Assembly (NCBI GenBank): GCA_964019695.1
Contig: OZ026522.1
Span: 64,379,811 to 64,443,810, forward strand
Source: Loripinus fragilis
Lineage: Eukaryota > Mollusca > Bivalvia > Lucinida > Lucinidae
Direction of reading: 5' to 3'
DNA: 64,000 nt
Part shown: piece after piece, positions 58,399 through 64,000 of the stretch
Numbering within the stretch: the stretch's first letter is position 1
How the letters are laid out: every line of letters begins with the position of its first letter
Made by a program: the position numbers and the translations under genes
The notes under the pieces: model-generated
The model's input: only the letters and a program-made list of their open reading frames with translations
What the model was told of the DNA's origin: nothing
Database searches by the model: none

Positions 58399-59400
58399 AT
58401 GTCAGGACCTCATTTTAGCAAGGCACTTCACAAACTTCAGCACTATGGGGTTACAGGAAGGACTAATGAGTGTATCAAGTCTTGGCTATGCCATCGTCAA
58501 CAAAGAGTTGTTCAAGACGGATCAACATCCCCCGACTTTGGGGTGTCCATTTACTGCAATCTTAATGTCAATTTTTTTGTATCTTATCAAAAATTTCCCC
58601 AGCTATAGTGCGGTACCCAATAGCTCTTGTCAGCAGTGGGTTTGATGGCTCATCAATCCCCCTACTGATGTTCTCTATTGGTATATACATTTTACCTCTT
58701 ATATCTAAATTGCTTTCTGCATGTCTGCATGCTGTGATATATTTGTACATTGTGCTTTGTCTCTTATAAAACTGTTTTATATATGTGCATGCTGTGATAC
58801 TCGTTGTTTTAAAAAATGTTTGTTTATTCTTGTTTGTCGAATTAAAAGCCCTACTGGGCTTATGTTACATGTTGTTCAATATTCGACACAAAATTAAATT
58901 TCTATGTCTACGACTCGGATGTCCTTTCTGGGGTTACAGGAAACAGTCATTGGACCACTGATGTTTCTGCTCTATATTAATGTCATCGGTGAGAACTTTT
59001 CCCCTCAGACATCCGTAAGCTCTTTGGCAATGACTGCCTTCTTTACAAGACCATCAAGTGTATCTCAGATAAGGAGCAGCTCCAACAGGATTTATATACC
59101 ATGGTTGAGTGTTCCAATACCTGGCTAATGAGGTTCCAGAGCTACACTTTCTAGACAGTACAGACCATGGTGTTTTGATTGTAAAATACAATGTTTTGAC
59201 CTCTTTTTGACGTCCCTTGCCTGTGATGCGAACGCCCTGGGCAGTACTAAAGTAGAAGTAGAACAGACTCTGTTCGCAGACGATTATTAAGGATATTCAC
59301 AACAGTTCTCTGCTTATCTGCTTTGAATGAGAAAGTTCAAAGGATGGCAGCCCGCTGGACCTGCCGGAGATGGCAAACACAAGTATACAGGACTTCACCA
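58399..59400 (+). pseudogene. decayed LINE reverse transcriptase fragment
   Basis: Translated pieces in shifting frames show RT motifs of non-LTR elements: HKLQHYGVTGRTNECIKSWL (58430-58490), a QETVIGPLMFLLYIN-like block (58930-58985), a degenerate stretch where the ADD box should be (about 59035), TWLMRFQ-like residues (59110) and a C-terminal QRMAARWTC piece (about 59340). Frameshifts, stop codons and an unrelated 330-bp stretch (58560-58890) break it. It resembles the jockey/CR1-like group common in invertebrates. Not functional. Confidence 0.75.
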
Positions 59401-61397
59401 GTGTGAGCAATACATTTGATGAGTGTGTTTAGAGCCTTTGATATTGGCACACGTTTATTTGTAAAATATTAGTCCACCAGTCCGACGACTTTTGTCACAT
59501 TCTCTTTCTGTTTAATCATCATAAATTGGTAGACCCTAATGAAACGCTTTATGATAGGGCTTCTCAACTTGGGCTGCACTGTTTGCAATATTTCAAATCA
59601 TCTGACAGTCTGCATGCCTGGTTTAAACCCAATCAGGGTTTATAGCTATGGTTTCCGCTTTAATTCCACTACGGTGGGTCAAGCCTCAGACTCTATGACA
59701 ACTCTGACGTAAAGCTTAAATCGGTGGGTTGGTGCCTGATGCTTATCTGTAGCTGGACCCACCGTGGCTCAACTTGAGGTTTTCTTTAGCTCTGACTATC
59801 TGTGAGTCATGAGCCTTTTTCTTTGTTTCATCATGGTGTGTTAATTTAATTAGAGTGTTTCTCCATGATGATACATTGCATTAGTTAGAAGGTTTCCATG
59901 CGAGCTGAACATTTCTTGTACTTCAACAACATCAGAATCTAGGGAGAAGATTTGTTACCAGTAAAATGCATTTAAGCCCCCCTGTGGCTTCGGCTGCTGT
60001 CCGTTCTAAGGCGGTGGTCCTGTTGTTGTTGACTTTTTGTTTATTGTTACTCCCATTGTGGGAGTCTGTAATTGTTCTATGTTTTGTTGTACGTTACTTT
60101 ATGTCCATACTAGTATTGCAATCATCTTGATGGGGAAGAGAGAGCTGGTTGCTTTGCTTAATTTGTCTTCCTGGTGTCTCGTGATGGTTGAGTGGCTCTT
60201 CCTTGGGGTGCCATGGGGTTGTCTGCTGTTTGTGATTGTGGTATTTCCTGATCATACTCACTATTTTTGAACAGCTAGTCATGGAATAGATGCAACCATC
60301 AGTCTCATCAGAGCTATCGGTTTGCAGGGTTTCATTGTGTAGAGAATAACTCGTGCATAGATGAGTGTCTCTGACATAAAAAAAACAACAACATAAAGTT
60401 ATCCAGCATGCAAAAATATGTTGATCAAAAACATTATCTAATTTTACTGATAGATTTGAAAGTAGGAAAGGTGGCAAAGATCAGGAATTAATACAGTCGT
60501 GTACCACACCTGATCATGATGATGCTGGTTATTTGGAATTGAGTTTGTTGTCAATAGGTCTACTGAAAAATAGACAAGCCATACTTTGGGCTAAGCACAG
60601 TTACATTGAAACTATACAGGCTCCTAAAACGAATGAAACATTATTTCTGTTGGGGTCGAATTTGTAGGGGCCGAGTTGGTAGTTCCTCTTTTTAGGGGCT
60701 GAGTTTGTTAGGGTCTGATTTTGCTAGGGGCTGAGTTTGTAAGGTGTCGAACTTGGCTGGACCCAATGTAGCTCAACTTGAGGTTCCCTTTAGCTCTGAC
60801 TAAAGATCTGTGATTCATGAGCCCTTTTCTTTGTTTCATCGTAGTGTTAATTTGATTTGATTGTTTCTCTGTGATGATACACTGTAATAGTAAGGAGGCC
60901 TCATTGCAAGCTATATAATGTTGTGTTTTAACAACAAAAGAATCTAGAGCGAAGCGAAGATTTGGTACCAGTATAATGCCCCCACCCCCAACCCCGGTGG
61001 CTGGGTGTGGATGTTCTGTTGTTGTTGATCTGATGTTTGATGTGCTTCCCATTGGTTGTGGCGGCTTTGGGTCATGTGTGTAATTATTTATCTGGATTCT
61101 GGTGTTCATCAATGGTATCTTGGCAAAATTTTGGTCAGAAAAATACTTAAATCCTTCCTGTTGGCTGAAGCTGATGTCCATTCAAAGAAAGGGATTCTGT
61201 TGTTACTTGTTCAATGTTTCTTTAGCCCTTTGCGTTTGACCCTGCATTTTTGATAATTTTCCATGCATTCTTTTTCTGGTTCTGCACTATTTTCTCTGAA
61301 GAAGCTAGCTGGTTCTTTTACTTTTATTGTGTTTTGTTTCATGTCTGTGGTCTTTGTGTTCGAATATCTGTTGAGAATATTGTGAAATGAGCCATGA
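59401..61397. repeat. diverged tandem segmental repeat
   Basis: A block of about 350 bp at 59755-60130 recurs at 60745-61100, and in part at 61085-61220. Shared words are CTCAACTTGAGGTT, TTTAGCTCTGACTA, TTTCTTTGTTTCATC, TGATGATACA and AAGATTTGTTACCAGTAAAATG-like. A short tandem run of TAGGGGCTGAGTTTG words lies at 60655-60750. No coding frame is recognised. Confidence 0.5.
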
Positions 61398-61610
61398 TAT
61401 GAGATTTCCAACAATGTGGTATGTGCGACCAGCAGAGGCTCAGACCAGCCTGCGCATACGCGCAGACTGATCAGAGCCTTTGCTGGTCGTGTGAATATTA
61501 TATTAGTGTTCAGCTACTGACTGAACATCGTTTGGAGTTTCTAAGCTTAAAAGGAGGTTGCACAGACTCATCTGAGTCTACACTTGTCAAAATGCCACAT
61601 AGTTGCCTTT
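61398..61610. mobile_element. MITE with GAGATTTCCAACAA ends (copy 3)
   Basis: It starts GAGATTTCCAACAATGTGGT and ends near AAAATGCCACATAGTTGCC, a diverged inverse end. The inside has CGCGCAGACTGATCAGAGCC and CAGCTACTGACTGAACATCG as in 43311-43525. Confidence 0.65.
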
Positions 61611-61624
61611 TTGTGTTGTGGCTT

Positions 61625-61889
61625 CAAGTGCGGATCCAGAGGGGGAACAGGGGGTCCGGAACCCCTGAAAAATCACAAGTTATATGGGTTTCAACAGGGA
61701 ATAAGCAATTGGACCCCACCCCCCTGGAAAAAGTTGGACCCCCCCTGGAAAAAGTTGGACCCCCTTCTGGAACCTTAAAAATGATAGTTTTCTTTGGAAT
61801 TGACCATTTGACTTCTGTAAAATAAGCTGAGGACTAAAAAACACACACACACACAAAAACGTCAGTGCTTTTTTTGTCGGATTGACCTG

Positions 61890-61947
<58 letters not shown>

Positions 61948-61975
61948 ACGGAAATTCCTGGATCAATGCATGGAC
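61625..61975. mobile_element. hAT-like MITE relative with a 55-base poly-C run
   Basis: The left end has GCGGATCCAGAGGGGG, as in 12628-12823. Two or three GGACCCCCCTGGAAAAAGTT units follow. A run of 55 C at 61892-61946 precedes a diverged right end ATTCCTGGATCAATGC. The length of the C run may be unreliable in assembly. Confidence 0.5.
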
Positions 61976-62436
61976 TTGAACGGGTGCGCAGAGCAACGGC
62001 GGGAATACACAACCTGATATTTACAACACTGCTGGGGAGTTGTGCGCGTCTAAATATGACGTCACTCTAAACAACAAAATATTTTCCTTCCAAACCATGC
62101 AAACGATGGAAAACGCTTTCTTTCTGTTAGTTCAATGCTTGACAACGATTGTAAGGCAATGGAAGTAGTTTGGACACATTTGAAAACGGGATAAGCATTT
62201 GAATTGAATCTCAAAACCAACGAGAAGAGATAAACGGCTGAACGCTTCCGGTTTGATTTTATTTTGATATTTTTCTTTCTATTTTGATGCACAGTGCCAT
62301 TAAATTTCGGCTTTCATTCTTTTGTCTTCGCATATGATTTATTGTAGTAAGAAAAATATTATATAGAATTTTAACAAGTAATGAACGAATTACGAAACAC
62401 TCTCGAAACGTTGAGAACTTGTTTACGGATGTACAA

Positions 62437-63434
62437 TATAATACAATACAATACAATTATTTTATTGTTTCATCTCATTTCATATGAGACATTCACAAAA
62501 TACTTTCATAAACATGTTCAACATAAACACAAAGAATGATATATCATTTAGCATAATGTTAAACAAGAGAAGTATCTGAAAAAAGAAAATATCTATTCTC
62601 CTATGCAGAACGGGCTGTATATGCTGAATGCAGAAATTTTGCTACTTCTTTAATTGTCGAACCACTGGAATTCAAAAGGTAGATAAACTTATTTTCATCA
62701 TTTAATGTGTCAATCCTTGGACAGGATTTCCTTACGTGGTCAAAAAGAGCTATTCTTATTTCGCTAAATCTAGAGCATTTTAATAGCAAATGTTGCTCAT
62801 CATCTATCTCTGAAAAGTTGTCAGTCTAACAATGCAAGCCAATTCTTTCATTTCGTGGGGTCTTTGAAAACCTACCCGTTTCAATTGCTAACCTATGGTT
62901 GCTTATTCTTATTTTAGAAAGAATTATTCTGTGCGCTCTTTTTTTCACATCACTAATGTAGTTTTCTAACCCAAACCTCTGCTTAAGCAAACAATAAGTG
63001 TCCATTTTGCTGAACGTTTTTATACGTTCTGACCAATATCTAATATAATAATCACATAATTTCTCCTTTAGTAAAACAAAAGTTTCCAAGGTTACATCAG
63101 ACGGTTTTACATTAACCAATTTGCATAAACTTGAAAAGAAAGAAAACCAAGTAAATATCCGTTCTTCATGAAGGTTTTGAGATACCGCTAGGGCCTCTTG
63201 AAGTAAAATGTTACTCGATGATTGAATGTGATACCAGTATTTAAAAGCCTGTAGCATACATGAAATTCCAACTGGAAAACGCCCAAGTTCCCCTTTGACA
63301 TTTTGTGAACTGGTTTCCAGCTTAATTTTGCCGATGACAAATTCGGCTTTGGTGCGGGGCGAAGTAAAAGTTCGGAGGCGCCATTTTTTGGACAGGTTTT
63401 TCAAGTTCGTTAGCCTAGGTGTTAATTTGTACAT
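62437..63434 (-). pseudogene. 5'-truncated LINE 3' end (RT C-terminal region)
   Basis: The minus-strand frame encodes about 200 residues with motifs typical of the region after RT in invertebrate LINEs: VKGELGRFPVGISCMLQAFK, ILLQEAL, SKMDTYCLLKQRFGLENYI, RIILSKIRISNHRLAIETGR and NERIGLHC. An in-frame TAG follows. The frame then continues as DDEQHLLLKCSRFSEIR, the usual HxLLxCPxYxxxR end. After the stop an AT-rich 3' UTR ends in a few ATTGT units near 62440-62460. Dead copy; the 5' end stops near 63434. Confidence 0.75.
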
Positions 63435-64000
63435 TACATGTGTTATCTATAGGCGTGCTTTGCACGCGGGGCCGAAGGCCCCGCTTTGCTTTGCACGTAT
63501 TAGCGTTAGAAAATATTGCCAAAATATTGACGACTGGACCCAGGTTAAGTCTGACCTGCTAAAAACTCTTCTAGCAGACGTTTTATGATGTGGTCATCTT
63601 CACGTTGACACAGCGGGAACTCATAGGGAGTTCGCTCATCTGTGTTTAAAGCTGATAAGGATCTGGCCTTAAGCACTTTGGTGCATTTTTCTGTCTGCAT
63701 TATATTTCTGTATTATATTTTTTAACTTGAAGCAAGACGCTGATCAGACCTTTCTGTCAAACTGAATGCTCTTTACCTCGGACCAGTGACGTATTCTTAT
63801 ATAGTTTCAGATCTAACAAGTATTGACTTTCATAAAAAAATGTGGCAGCAAAGGTGGAATATTGGGGAGACTGGGCGAGATTTCTTCCTCTGCAATCCCT
63901 TCCTGAAAAGTAATCCTCGCTATTAAACTTTACAAGAAAATGCTACAACTAAGAACTGGCTACGGTACACTGAATGATTACAGACATAAACTTGGGCAGG
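63435..64000. other. right end without a recognised gene
   Basis: It contains a compact nested hairpin at about 63453-63500 (GCGTGCTTTGCACGC, GGGGCCGAAGGCCCC, GCTTTGCACGT). Beyond that I see no gene, repeat or RNA. Confidence 0.4.

Noticed and set aside
60708..61181. 157-codon minus-strand ORF
   Set aside because: It runs across a duplicated non-coding block and matches nothing recognised.
61680..62012. ORF with a poly-Gly run
   Set aside because: Produced by the 55-base C run within a MITE.

Overview
The window looks like nuclear DNA of an invertebrate animal, most likely a bivalve or another mollusc. It is AT-rich, intron-rich and crowded with inverted-repeat elements. It carries an animal LRR gene in short spliced exons, a DIRS-type retrotransposon, tRNA-derived SINEs of the kind common in molluscs, and LINE fragments. 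No species can be named from the sequence alone. No prokaryotic gene, operon or CRISPR array is present.

Host gene. One host gene is well supported, on the minus strand. Six coding exons (44561-44421, 36044-36007, 33881-33844, 31076-30939, 27828-27622, 5757-5677) have AG/GT borders and compatible phases. Together they give about 214 residues of a leucine-rich-repeat protein whose layout matches LRRC28. The two central exons are 38-nt microexons. A candidate non-coding first exon ends at 45162. The 3' part (roughly the last 150 residues expected from the family) was not found and probably lies left of base 1.

Intron 5 (5758-27621, about 21.9 kb) holds a complete DIRS-type tyrosine-recombinase retrotransposon (16456-23143) in the sense orientation of the gene. 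From its own 5' end it has an inverted terminal repeat, a gag-like ORF, a reverse transcriptase/RNase H/methyltransferase-like ORF, an overlapping tyrosine recombinase ORF, an internal complementary region and the second terminal repeat. The two 162-bp repeats look identical and the enzymatic frames are open, so it is young. One in-frame UAG separates the gag ORF from a basic, RG-rich extension.

Intron 1 (36045-44420) holds a palindromic DNA element (36866-42653) with CACGGGTGGG-type ends and a 5-bp TAAAA duplication. Three foldback-like elements (37486-38345, 38584-39590, 40466-41287) lie inside it. Their long inverted ends are built of minisatellite units that begin alike (GGACA...) but differ from element to element. 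A second, larger copy of the palindromic family (49638-57112, duplication TACAT) lies upstream of the gene and contains a 2.7-kb tandem duplication.

The rest is repeat debris. It includes several families of palindromic MITEs, many short hairpins around the word GATCAGACTG, SINEs, two complex tandem arrays near the left end (about 1655-2560 and 4380-5150), a 1-kb microsatellite block (48058-49091), long poly-C runs, a decayed LINE reverse transcriptase (58399-59400) and a 5'-truncated LINE 3' end with an ATTGT tail (62437-63434).
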